Made by a program: the position numbers and the translations under genes. This document shows, one piece after another, positions 18,594-26,341 of a stretch of DNA of 64,000 nucleotides. The first letter of the stretch is position 1; every line of letters starts with the position of its first letter. The notes beneath the pieces are model-generated. The model made no database searches, had not been told where the DNA came from, and saw nothing but the letters and a program-made list of their open reading frames with translations. Origin of the DNA: Lentimicrobium sp. (GTDB lineage Bacteria > Bacteroidota > Bacteroidia > Bacteroidales > Lentimicrobiaceae). The stretch spans positions 49,165 to 113,164 of the forward strand of contig JAHYJC010000007.1 of the NCBI GenBank assembly GCA_019429275.1, read 5' to 3'.

Positions 18594-19938
18594 AAATTTT
18601 CGAATCCGTATCATTCTGAGGATTATCCTCATTACGGCCAACCTCTTTCTACTGGTTATTCTTATAGATAAGGAGCAGCAATGGGTAACTTTGGTCATAA
18701 CCGGAATAATTGTCATTATACAGATTGCAGGATTAATCCGGTTTATAGAACGAACCAACAGAAAACTGACTCAATTTCTTGAAAGTATCAGACATTCTGA
18801 TTTTAGCACTTCATTTTATGATAAAGATCTTGGTAAAAATTTCGAAGGATTAAACCGGGCTTTTAATGAAGTAATCAGGGAACTCAGAAAGAACCGGGCA
18901 GAAAAGGAAGAAAATTACAACTACCTGCTTACAGTTGTTCAGCACGTAAGTATTGGAATTCTGGCTTTCAGAAAAGATGGCAAAGTAGATATTTTCAATA
19001 ATGCTGTGAAGCGTCTGCTGAAAATTACCAATCTTAAACACATCAATGAACTTTCAGCAGTAAAAATCACTTTACCCGAACTTTTGTTAAATATGCGCGC
19101 CGGAGACAAACAACTCATTAAACTTGTAATTGACAATGAGTTATTACAACTTTCTGTTTCTGCCACAGAATTCAGGATGCGCGGCGAAGAATTCTTACTT
19201 GTTTCACTTCAGAATATCAGTACAGAACTTGAGGAAAAAGAAATTGAATCATGGCAAAAATTAATCAGGGTTTTAACTCATGAAATCATGAATTCAATAA
19301 CTCCAATTTCATCACTTGCCTCAACAGTTAAAGAAATGTTAATCGATGAAGCAGAGGATAAGGTTTCAATGCGCATTATGGATGAAGATGATCTTGATAA
19401 TATAAACCAGGCACTAAATACCATACAGGGCAGAAGCGACAGCTTGTTGAATTTTGTTGAAACTTACCGAACCCTTACCCGCATTCCACGGCCGAACTTC
19501 AGATATTTTGTAGTTAAAGAGTTATTCGACAGAATTCATATGTTATTTAAACCCAAAATGGATAAATACAATATAGATTGTATCCCAAGGGTTTTCCCCA
19601 AAGATTTGATGATCACTGCCGATCCCGACCTGGTGGAACAGGTCTTTATCAATCTTCTGTTAAATGCCATTGATGCTGTGAAAGAAAAACATACTCCAAA
19701 AATTAAAGTCACCGCATCAACCAACACAAACGGCCGGGTGAGCATTGAGTTCTCTGACAATGGCAGTGGCATTAAACCCGATATTCTGGATAAAATTTTT
19801 ATGCCTTATTTTACATCCAAAAAAGAGGGATCGGGAATAGGCCTAAGCCTTTCAAGGCAGATAATGCACCTTCATAAAGGCTCCATTTCAGTGAAATCAA
19901 TACCTGAGGAAGGATCAGTTTTTACATTGACATTCTGA
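18583..19938 (+). CDS. Membrane sensor histidine kinase, partner of the NtrC-type regulator
   Basis: A 451-residue kinase. Two transmembrane helices lie near the N-terminus (about 5-25 and 32-50) with almost no periplasmic loop, so it probably senses a membrane or cytoplasmic signal. A HAMP-like/PAS-like region follows, then the H-box VLTHEIMNSITPISSLAST, N-box NLLLNAIDAV and G boxes DNGSGIKPDILDKIFMPYFTSKKEGSGIGLSLSRQIM. The start is set at ATG 18583 (11-nt overlap with the regulator, GGAG upstream); an in-frame TTG at 18574 is possible. The overlap implies translational coupling, so the two form a two-component pair for the divergent efflux operon. Confidence 0.93.
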   Translation: MGFKNFRIRIILRIILITANLFLLVILIDKEQQWVTLVITGIIVIIQIAGLIRFIERTNRKLTQFLESIRHSDFSTSFYDKDLGKNFEGLNRAFNEVIRELRKNRAEKEENYNYLLTVVQHVSIGILAFRKDGKVDIFNNAVKRLLKITNLKHINELSAVKITLPELLLNMRAGDKQLIKLVIDNELLQLSVSATEFRMRGEEFLLVSLQNISTELEEKEIESWQKLIRVLTHEIMNSITPISSLASTVKEMLIDEAEDKVSMRIMDEDDLDNINQALNTIQGRSDSLLNFVETYRTLTRIPRPNFRYFVVKELFDRIHMLFKPKMDKYNIDCIPRVFPKDLMITADPDLVEQVFINLLLNAIDAVKEKHTPKIKVTASTNTNGRVSIEFSDNGSGIKPDILDKIFMPYFTSKKEGSGIGLSLSRQIMHLHKGSISVKSIPEEGSVFTLTF

Positions 19939-19982
19939 TAAGCCTCTATACAAACTCTTTTAAATTCAAAAAATAAATTAAT

Positions 19983-20579
19983 ATGGACATCAAACTCGCA
20001 TCAAACGATCATCCTATTCATCCTTTGCTAAAGCAAAGATGGTCTCCCAGGGCCTTTGAAAACAAATTTATCGAACCAAAACTGGTCCGTAGCCTGTTTG
20101 AAGCGGCAAGGTGGGCTCCTTCTTCATCAAACATCCAGCCCTGGTATTTTATCATTGGCTTTAAGGGAGACGACACCTATGAGGCAATAACCAAAACACT
20201 TGTGGAGTTTAATTTGTTATGGGCAACAAGGGCTCCTCTATTGTTTGTAACTGTTGCACGGCAACACAACAACAGGGGCGAAATTAATGTAAGTGCCATG
20301 TACGATCTGGGACAATCGGTAGCTATGCTGACTATACAAGCCATGTCAGAGAGACTGTATGTTCATCAGATGGGTGGATTTGATGTTGAAAAAACAAAAA
20401 AAATATTCGAAATTCCTGATGGATATGTACCTGCCACAGTTGTTGCTGTTGGCTATATGGGTGACTACACGGATTTACATCCAAATCTGATTAAATCAGA
20501 AATTGCACCCCGTGAAAGAAGAATTGTGCAAGAGTCTGTCTTCAGCGGAAAGTTTGGTCAGTCTTCAAAAATTTATTGA
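19983..20579 (+). CDS. Nitroreductase family protein
   Basis: A 198-residue FMN-dependent nitroreductase-fold protein. The N-terminal RWSPRAFENKFIEPKLVRSLFEAARWAPSSSNIQPW is the family's FMN-phosphate/ribityl binding segment, and the C-terminal VPATVVAVGYMGD carries the conserved GY loop. Members reduce quinones, nitroaromatics or flavins with NAD(P)H; the true substrate cannot be told. It lies 44 nt after the histidine kinase gene and 10 nt before a peptidase lipoprotein gene on the same strand, so it may be transcribed with both. Cytoplasmic; no signal peptide. Confidence 0.9.
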   Translation: MDIKLASNDHPIHPLLKQRWSPRAFENKFIEPKLVRSLFEAARWAPSSSNIQPWYFIIGFKGDDTYEAITKTLVEFNLLWATRAPLLFVTVARQHNNRGEINVSAMYDLGQSVAMLTIQAMSERLYVHQMGGFDVEKTKKIFEIPDGYVPATVVAVGYMGDYTDLHPNLIKSEIAPRERRIVQESVFSGKFGQSSKIY

Positions 20580-20589
20580 AAAACATTCG

Positions 20590-21591
20590 ATGAAAAACAC
20601 AAAATCTCTGATTTTTATTCTGGCATTATTGATACTGATAAATTCCTGCGGAGAAAGAAAAGGCAAGAAAAATCCATCGGTTGGCACCGAAGTCACCAGC
20701 GAGCGTATTTTTATTCCTGATTTTAATGCTGACTCTGCCTGGCTATTTGTTGATAAACAGGTTGCCTTTGGACCCAGAGTTCCCAACACCGAAGCTCACA
20801 GAAAATGTGCTGATTGGCTGACTGCAACACTGGAACGTTTTGATGCAGAAGTGATTGTTCAGCAGGTAAAACTGCGCGCATCTAACGGTACCATGCTTGA
20901 TGTCAGAAATATTATTGCATCCTATAATCCTGAGAACAAGTCGAGGATCTTATTGTGCGCACACTGGGACTCCAGGCCATGGGCCGATTACGACCCTGAT
21001 CCGGCAAACCGGCGCAAACCATTGCCCGGAGCAAACGACGGGGCCAGCGGTGTTGGTGTTTTGCTCGAAATAGCAAGACAATTCAGTAGTCACAATCCTG
21101 GACATGGTGTGGATATCATATTGTTTGACGCGGAAGATTATGGCGATCATAAAGATGATCAGGGAAACAATGACCATTCCTGGGCATTGGGCTCACAACA
21201 TTGGGCGCGCAATCCGCATGTGCCGGGTTACAGTGCCAGATTCGGTATTCTTCTGGATATGGTAGGTGCCGAAAATGCTTCTTTCACCATGGAAGGAACT
21301 TCGATGTATTACGCTCCGGGAATCATGCGTAAGGTTTGGGATGTAGCCCACAACCTTGGATATCAGAATTTTTTCCTGAATCGTAAAACAGGCCCAATTA
21401 CCGATGATCATTTGTATATTAACGAAATTATCCGCATTCCTACCATCGATATCATTGACTATGATCCTGACAGGGAAAAAGGATTCTTCGATCAGTGGCA
21501 CACTGTTAACGACGATATGCAGAACATCAGCAAAGAGACCCTGAAAGCTGTGGGACAAACTGTATTGGCTGTTGTTTACACAACAAAATAA
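20590..21591 (+). CDS. M28 family zinc aminopeptidase / glutaminyl cyclase-like lipoprotein
   Basis: A 333-residue lipoprotein; the signal peptide ends at INSC (Cys20). The M28 zinc-site motifs are clear: AHWDSRPWADYD (His and Asp), GANDGASGVGVLLE (bridging Asp), LFDAEDYGD (Glu/Asp) and a C-terminal DQWHTVNDD (His). The overall pattern, including the WDSRPWAD motif, is closest to the bacterial glutaminyl-peptide cyclotransferase-like branch, so it may form N-terminal pyroglutamate on exported proteins instead of acting as a peptidase. The start at 20590 gives a proper signal peptide and a 10-nt gap from the nitroreductase gene; longer frames would add a non-hydrophobic overlap. Confidence 0.9.
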   Translation: MKNTKSLIFILALLILINSCGERKGKKNPSVGTEVTSERIFIPDFNADSAWLFVDKQVAFGPRVPNTEAHRKCADWLTATLERFDAEVIVQQVKLRASNGTMLDVRNIIASYNPENKSRILLCAHWDSRPWADYDPDPANRRKPLPGANDGASGVGVLLEIARQFSSHNPGHGVDIILFDAEDYGDHKDDQGNNDHSWALGSQHWARNPHVPGYSARFGILLDMVGAENASFTMEGTSMYYAPGIMRKVWDVAHNLGYQNFFLNRKTGPITDDHLYINEIIRIPTIDIIDYDPDREKGFFDQWHTVNDDMQNISKETLKAVGQTVLAVVYTTK

Positions 21592-21623
21592 AAATTCAGG
21601 CTAAATATTTTATTTGCTGCCCT

Positions 21624-23303
21624 CTAGAGCAGGTCATTTGCAAGATTAGCCAGCTCAGATCTTTCGCCCTTTTCAAGCCTGATGTGCGCATAAATCGAAT
21701 TGTGTTTGACTTTGTCAATCAGGTATGATAATCCGTTACTCTGCGCATCGAGATATGGAGTATCTATTTGGTATATATCACCTGTAAAAATAATTTTGGT
21801 GCCTTGCCCGGCTCTTGTAATGATGGTTTTTATTTCATGAGGCGTAAGATTCTGGGCTTCATCAATGATAAAGCAAACATTTGAAATACTACGACCACGG
21901 ATATATGCAAGTGGTTGAATTACAAGTTTTTCGTTTTCAAGAGATTCGGTAATATTCTTGTATTCCTTGTCCTTTTCACTGAATTGACTCTGAATAAACT
22001 TCAGATTATCATACAGGGGTTCCATGTAAGGATTAATTTTCGATTTAATATCTCCCGGCAGAAATCCTATGTCTTTATTGCTAAGGGGCACAATAGGACG
22101 GGCAAGAAAGACCTGTTTGAAATTTCGTTTTTGTTCAAGAGTAGCAGCAAGTGCAAGCAAGGTTTTTCCGGTACCTGCAACACCCTGAAGGGTAACCAGT
22201 TTAACTTCGGGATTCAGTATTGCATGCATGGCAAAAACCTGTTCCGCATTTCGTGGTGTTATCCTGAATGATGAACGTTTCTCTATCCGCTCAACTCTTC
22301 TTGTCTGGGTATTGTAAAATGCAAGCGCCGAGGTTGTGGTGTTTCGAAGAATGTAATAATGATTCGGTATTGCCACTTTCACTCCGATTTCTCTGAGTGT
22401 ACAATACCCCTGTTGATAGAGTTTATCAATGATCTTGCCCGGCAGGTTATTCACTGTTGAAAGACCGGTATATAGTCCTTCTACATCTTTAATCTTCCCG
22501 GTAAGGAAATCTTCGGCAGTAATGTTGAGCGATTTAGCCTTAAGCCTCAGGTTAATATCCTTACTTACCAGAATCACTTTTCTGTCGCTGTATTCCTGTG
22601 CAAGTCCTATGGCTGCATTCAGGATGCGGTGATCGGGTTTGTTATCATCAAAAATCTTACGGGCATCCACGTCGGGTCGCTCATTCATAACAACTTTAAA
22701 ACTTCCGCCTTTTGACTTAACCAATGGAATCCAATCTGTTAGTGTGGCATCTTCTGAGAGGCTATCAAGGATTCTTATGAATTCCCTTGCTTCGAAATTC
22801 TTGGTGTCGTTCCCTTTTTTAAAATTATCAAGTTCTTCGAGTACTGTAATCGGAATGGCTACATCGTTGTCTTCAAAACTGTTGATTGAATTATGATTGT
22901 ATAAAATGACTGATGTGTCAAGCACAAAAATCTTTTTCTTTTTGGGCTTTCTAACCACTTTCGCCGCAGCAACTGTAGGCTTGATGATTTTATCTATCCC
23001 CTTCTTTTGCTCATTGGAAGTTACTGGTTTTGAAAGAAGATTTTCAACAAAATCCTTTTCTTCAGGAAGTGTTGTATTGGGAATCAGATCTGCTTTAAAA
23101 TCAGGTTGAGGTCTGATGTCAGACAAGGATATTGAAAGTACATCTGAAGGTTTATGGTATATGGGGTTTTTCAAATTCCCGGGGAATTTTTGTTTGATTT
23201 GTTTTTCTGTTATATTCTCTTTTAATTTCCTGGAACTCTTTTTTTTATTTTCAGAGCTTATTGTCGCCTCTCTGATTCGTAGCTGCTTTTTAGTCATATT
23301 CAT
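21624..23303 (-). CDS. PIN-PhoH ATPase (PhoH2-like)
   Basis: A 559-residue protein joining a PIN-fold RNase domain to a PhoH helicase-like ATPase. After a Lys-rich, low-complexity stretch of about 125 residues comes the PIN domain (about 127-255, KIFVLDTSVILYNHNSI with the first catalytic Asp, TVLEELDNFKKGN, KVILVSKDINLRLKA). The PhoH domain (about 330-555) has Walker A LQGVAGTGKTLLALAA, Walker B CFIIDEAQNLTPHEIK and IIFTGDIYQID. Such fusions are RNA-unwinding/cleaving enzymes linked to toxin-like or RNA-turnover roles. It starts 19 nt after the lipocalin gene, so it probably shares that transcript. The N-terminal extension is unusual and its start is uncertain. Confidence 0.93.
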   Translation of the reverse strand: MNMTKKQLRIREATISSENKKKSSRKLKENITEKQIKQKFPGNLKNPIYHKPSDVLSISLSDIRPQPDFKADLIPNTTLPEEKDFVENLLSKPVTSNEQKKGIDKIIKPTVAAAKVVRKPKKKKIFVLDTSVILYNHNSINSFEDNDVAIPITVLEELDNFKKGNDTKNFEAREFIRILDSLSEDATLTDWIPLVKSKGGSFKVVMNERPDVDARKIFDDNKPDHRILNAAIGLAQEYSDRKVILVSKDINLRLKAKSLNITAEDFLTGKIKDVEGLYTGLSTVNNLPGKIIDKLYQQGYCTLREIGVKVAIPNHYYILRNTTTSALAFYNTQTRRVERIEKRSSFRITPRNAEQVFAMHAILNPEVKLVTLQGVAGTGKTLLALAATLEQKRNFKQVFLARPIVPLSNKDIGFLPGDIKSKINPYMEPLYDNLKFIQSQFSEKDKEYKNITESLENEKLVIQPLAYIRGRSISNVCFIIDEAQNLTPHEIKTIITRAGQGTKIIFTGDIYQIDTPYLDAQSNGLSYLIDKVKHNSIYAHIRLEKGERSELANLANDLL

Positions 23304-23322
23304 TGGTATTAAAATTAAAATT

Positions 23323-23847
23323 CTACCCGCAGGACTGGGGTACTTTCACTAACTTGTCTGTATCATAGCCATCGTTCTTCAAATCTTCAATGATGTTTTG
23401 AAATATTTCTTCATCCATTTCGGGAGTTCGGCTCAAAATCCATAAATACTTCATGGATGAATTGGAAACTACCGCCCATGAATAATCCTTATCAAGTCTT
23501 ACAATCCAATAATCAGAACGAAATGGCCAGAAAAACTGCACTTTAAGTTTGGTGTTATTGCTTTCTTTAACCGAAAATGCCTTGCCTGTTATTCCACTTA
23601 TTTTTTCGTTAAAACCACCTTTCCTGCAGCGGTTATCCACTTTTATGTAGCCTTCAGGCATCAATGTATATTCGGCAGTTGTGCAGTGACAACCTTTTTG
23701 AAAGCGGACAGGAAATGACGCAACGTCGTACCATTTACCAGCGTACCTCTCCAAATCCACACTACCAACTGATGTTGGTGTCTTGTCCTGAGCTTTGCAG
23801 CACAATAAAAGTCCCGCTGTCATTAGAAATAGCATTTTAATTTTCAT
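23323..23847 (-). CDS. Outer-membrane lipocalin (Blc family)
   Basis: A 174-residue bacterial lipocalin. The signal peptide is followed by a CC pair (residues 16-17) that would serve as lipidation site. The lipocalin signature GKWYDVASFPVRFQKGCHCTTAEYTL (about 35-60) is the Blc/apolipoprotein-D form, and the second motif is FFWPFRSDYWIVRLDKDYSWAVVSN. It binds fatty acids or lysophospholipids and is linked to envelope stress in other bacteria. It is the first gene of a probable pair with the PIN-PhoH gene. Confidence 0.93.
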   Translation of the reverse strand: MKIKMLFLMTAGLLLCCKAQDKTPTSVGSVDLERYAGKWYDVASFPVRFQKGCHCTTAEYTLMPEGYIKVDNRCRKGGFNEKISGITGKAFSVKESNNTKLKVQFFWPFRSDYWIVRLDKDYSWAVVSNSSMKYLWILSRTPEMDEEIFQNIIEDLKNDGYDTDKLVKVPQSCG

Positions 23848-24042
23848 GATTAACCTGTTATCCCTGTAAAATTAAATTATTAAAATGAGGATACAGAGTT
23901 TCTTGATATTTTTTAAGTAACAAAAAAAAATACTTGTATCACTTTGATTATCTGATATATGAATTAACTTATCAACATAAAAAAAATCATTTTTACATGT
24001 GAATGCTCTCAGGAATTTCTTACTGTTCAGATTCCGGAAACC

Positions 24043-24070
24043 AAAAAAAGGAGCAGAAACCTGCCCCTTT
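24043..24070 (-). terminator. Terminator of the ssb gene cluster
   Basis: On the minus strand a 10-bp stem (AAAGGGGCAG / CTGCTCCTTT, one G-U pair, 4-nt loop) runs into seven Ts. It lies 30 nt past the last ssb stop codon. Confidence 0.8.
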
Positions 24071-24099
24071 CAATGAATTCTAACTCTACTGAATGGCTT

Positions 24100-24438
24100 T
24101 TATTTTTTACCACCGATCATTAAAAGTTCATTCACAACTATCTCGGTAATGTTATGACTTTTGCCATCCTTATCATTCCAGGTGCGGTAAGTCAGTTTAC
24201 CTTCAATAGCAACCTCCTCACCTTTTTTCAGGTATTTTTCGCAAATATCGGCAAGTTTGCCCCACACCACCAGCTGATGCCACTGGGTTTGCTTTACTTT
24301 TTGCCCTTCTTTGTCGGTGTATTCATCATTTGTGGCCAAAGACATTTTTGCAACTTTTTTCTTGTTTTCAAAAGTCTTGATTTCAGGATCTGCTCCCAAA
24401 TGTCCAATCAACTGTACGCGGTTTCTTAATGTGTTCAT
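24100..24438 (-). CDS. Single-stranded DNA-binding protein, tail-less paralogue 3
   Basis: A 112-residue protein that is only an SSB OB-fold: NRVQLIGHLGADPEIKTFENKKKVAKMSLATND, QTQWHQLVVWGKLADICEKYLKKGEEVAIEGKLTYRTW, ITEIVVNELLMIGGKK. It ends right after the last beta strand, so the flexible linker and acidic C-terminal tip (DDDIPF type) that recruit partner proteins are absent. It is the last of three tandem related genes (49-nt gap) and is followed by a terminator. A full-length housekeeping SSB is presumably elsewhere in the genome. Confidence 0.93.
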   Translation of the reverse strand: MNTLRNRVQLIGHLGADPEIKTFENKKKVAKMSLATNDEYTDKEGQKVKQTQWHQLVVWGKLADICEKYLKKGEEVAIEGKLTYRTWNDKDGKSHNITEIVVNELLMIGGKK

Positions 24439-24487
24439 GATAAAATTGTTTTGATGTTAATAATTGATTTTTACTTTATGTGAATAA

Positions 24488-24829
24488 TCAGCCTGCCTTA
24501 CGATTGCTCATCATAAGCAATTCGCTGACAGTAATCTCAGTGATAAACCTCTTGTTGTTTTCTTTATCAGTATACATCCGGTAAGAGAGTCTTCCTTCAA
24601 TAGCGATTTCTTCACCCTTTTTCAGGTATTTTTCGCAAACCTCGGCCAGGCCACCCCATACAATTAGGTTGTGCCATTGCGTCTCTTCTGATTTCTCGCC
24701 TTTAATGTACCTGGTTTCATTCGTTGCCAATCTCAACCTTGCAACTTTTTTGCTTGTGGCTGTTACTTTTATTTCCGGATCGTTTCCCAGTTTGCCAATC
24801 AATTGAACTTTATTATTAAGATTATTCAT
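24488..24829 (-). CDS. Single-stranded DNA-binding protein, tail-less paralogue 2
   Basis: A 113-residue OB-fold-only SSB. Family strands are visible as NKVQLIGKLGNDPEIKV, KVARLRLATNETR, TQWHNLIVWGGLAEVCEKYLKKGEEIAIEGRLSYRMY and ITEITVSELLMMSNRKAG. It is the most divergent of the three, with TATSKK in place of the TFEN of its neighbours. It lacks the acidic tip. It sits 49 and 54 nt from its two paralogues, on the same strand. Confidence 0.93.
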   Translation of the reverse strand: MNNLNNKVQLIGKLGNDPEIKVTATSKKVARLRLATNETRYIKGEKSEETQWHNLIVWGGLAEVCEKYLKKGEEIAIEGRLSYRMYTDKENNKRFITEITVSELLMMSNRKAG

Positions 24830-24883
24830 GATATTGTGTTTTTTAATGTTAACCCTTAAAATTTTGTTTCCGTTTCTTTGTGA

Positions 24884-25228
24884 TTATCCGGCCCTGCGTC
24901 CACTGATCATCAGCAAATCATTAACTGTCACCTCAGTCGACAAGTGATTTCTTCCTTCACTATCGGTATAGGTGCGGTAAGCAATGCGCCCTTCTACTGC
25001 AACCTCGCGTCCCTTTTGCAGGTACCTGGCGCATATCTCAGCAAGTTTACCCCAGATCACAAGTGTGTGCCATTGGGTGCGGATACTTTTTTCTCCGTTT
25101 TTTCCTTTTGCCGGTTCATTGGTTGCCAGCGACAGACGTACCATCATACTTCCGTTCTCAAACGTTTTTACTTCAGGATCTGCGCCAAGGTGGCCGATCA
25201 ACTGTACACGATTTTTTAATGCTTTCAT
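24884..25228 (-). CDS. Single-stranded DNA-binding protein, tail-less paralogue 1
   Basis: A 114-residue OB-fold-only SSB: KNRVQLIGHLGADPEVKTFENGSMMVRLSLATNEP, TQWHTLVIWGKLAEICARYLQKGREVAVEGRIAYRTY, TEVTVNDLLMISGRRAG. The start is set at ATG 25228, which aligns MKALKNRVQ with MNTLRNRVQ and MNNLNNKVQ of its neighbours; an in-frame ATG at 25264 would add 12 basic residues. First gene of the three-gene run. As in the others, no acidic C-terminal tip is present. Confidence 0.92.
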   Translation of the reverse strand: MKALKNRVQLIGHLGADPEVKTFENGSMMVRLSLATNEPAKGKNGEKSIRTQWHTLVIWGKLAEICARYLQKGREVAVEGRIAYRTYTDSEGRNHLSTEVTVNDLLMISGRRAG

Positions 25229-25317
25229 TTTTTTGATTTTTTTTGCCCGTTGAGGCATGTTCAACTTAACTTTACTTCACTTGTCCTAACCAAACTATTT
25301 CGGGTTGAACGATGAGG

Positions 25318-25325
25318 CAAAATTA
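25318..25325 (-). promoter_or_regulatory. -7 element for the ssb cluster (TAATTTTG)
   Basis: Minus-strand TAATTTTG fits TAnnTTTG. It lies 90 nt upstream of the chosen ssb start at 25228. No good -33 TTG is visible. Confidence 0.45.
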
Positions 25326-25376
25326 TGGCGGGCTTTTATCCTGAGTCGGTTAATAACCATTTACTTACGAATGTAG

Positions 25377-25400
25377 TCGTTTATAAGCGTTTATAAACGA
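25377..25400. promoter_or_regulatory. Palindromic operator-like site upstream of the ssb cluster
   Basis: TCGTTTATAA and its exact complement TTATAAACGA flank a 4-nt GCGT centre. The two halves also read as direct repeats of CGTTTATAA. It lies about 50 bp upstream of the likely ssb -7 element, the usual place for an operator or activator site. The regulator is unknown. Confidence 0.45.
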
Positions 25401-25529
25401 TTATTGAATTCTGTTAATAGTTATAATATAATGATTTAGTGTTTTTTATGAAATATTTTGAATAAATATCAGGAATTTATCATCTTGAATAAATTTTAAA
25501 TAATTTTCATTAAACTGGGTGAATTTGCT

Positions 25530-25537
25530 TAATTTTG
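25530..25537 (+). promoter_or_regulatory. -7 element for the small Lys-rich ORF (TAATTTTG)
   Basis: Plus-strand TAATTTTG, fitting TAnnTTTG, 62 nt before the ATG at 25600. No clear -33 element. Confidence 0.45.
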
Positions 25538-25599
25538 TGGTAGATGGTAATATTAATACTAATAATATCTGACCATTTTAACCCCTAAAATCTAAAGTC

Positions 25600-25698
25600 A
25601 TGTCAAAAGGAAAAGATATTAAAAAAGAAACGAAAAAGGAACCTACGAAAACCCTTAAAGAAAAACGGGCTGAAAAAAAAGAGAAAAAAAATAAATAG
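25600..25698 (+). CDS. Small lysine-rich protein (32 aa)
   Basis: A 32-codon ORF starting MSKGKDIKKETKKE and ending EKKNK. About half of the residues are lysine, with most of the rest Glu and Thr. It has a -7 element upstream and stands alone between the ssb cluster and a zinc-ribbon gene. Small Lys-rich proteins of this type are seen in Bacteroidota, often annotated as hypothetical. A nucleic-acid-binding role would suit the charge and the SSB neighbours but is inferred. A poly-A-rich sequence can give such an ORF by chance, so confidence is moderate. Confidence 0.5.
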   Translation: MSKGKDIKKETKKEPTKTLKEKRAEKKEKKNK

Positions 25699-25845
25699 GA
25701 CTTTCCTGTCCTTTAATATTCAGGCAATATTTTCACACAACAGCTTGTGTGAAGTTTCTATTTTTTCAGGCAGAAAGTAATTGAACAGGCCCGGGCCTAT
25801 ATGCTCATTCAGGATATTATTTTATAAAAAATAAATTTCTATAAG

Positions 25846-26199
25846 ATGCAAAGAACATGTCTTGACTGTGGAGAAATCCTTATTGGTAGAGCTGATAAAA
25901 AATTCTGCGGTGATCAATGCCGCAATAATTATAACAACCGCATCAATAGCGATAACAGCGAAACCTTCAGAAACATCAATGCTGTGCTCAGGAAAAACAG
26001 AAAGATTCTTTCATCCCTGAATCCCAGCGATAAAACTACTGTTCATAAGGAGAAATTAGTCACACTGGGTTTCAACTTCAACTACATTACTCACTTATAT
26101 ACTACCCAAAAAGGCACTGTGTACCGTTTTGTTTATGAATATGGATACCTGCCTCTTGATAATGATTTTTATATGTTGGTTGTCAGAGATAAAAAGTAA
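25846..26199 (+). CDS. Zinc-ribbon protein of unknown function
   Basis: A 117-residue cytoplasmic protein. The N-terminus carries a four-Cys ribbon, CLDCGEILIGRADKKFCGDQC, like the MYND/FYVE-free zinc knuckles common in small Bacteroidota proteins. The rest (about 40-117) has FRNINAVLRKNRKILSSLNP and a C-terminal beta-rich part GTVYRFVYEYGYLPLDNDFYMLVVRDKK. I recognise it only as a conserved hypothetical found in Bacteroidota. No operon partner: the next gene, pgk, has its own promoter. Confidence 0.8.
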   Translation: MQRTCLDCGEILIGRADKKFCGDQCRNNYNNRINSDNSETFRNINAVLRKNRKILSSLNPSDKTTVHKEKLVTLGFNFNYITHLYTTQKGTVYRFVYEYGYLPLDNDFYMLVVRDKK

Positions 26200-26305
26200 A
26201 AATGGTTATTACCGATACCAGGGGAATCATTTTATCTATCATATAATTTTGAAAAATTATTTGAGTTTTTGATTATTTCAACCCAACCTGTTTCTCTGAA
26301 AATCA

Positions 26306-26313
26306 TATCTTTG
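26306..26313 (+). promoter_or_regulatory. -7 element of the pgk promoter (TATCTTTG)
   Basis: TATCTTTG fits TAnnTTTG and lies 28 nt before the pgk ATG. Another match, TAATTTTG at 26244-26251, could be a second start. No clear -33 TTG at the right distance. Confidence 0.6.
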
Positions 26314-26341
26314 CGAAGCATAAAACCAATTTTATAAGATT

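Larger units (their letters stand above)
25265..25599. other. Divergent control region between the ssb cluster and a small Lys-rich ORF
   Basis: Gene-free and AT-rich. It holds a minus-strand -7 element (25318-25325), a 24-nt dyad (25377-25400) and a plus-strand -7 element (25530-25537). No other structure was seen. Confidence 0.6.
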
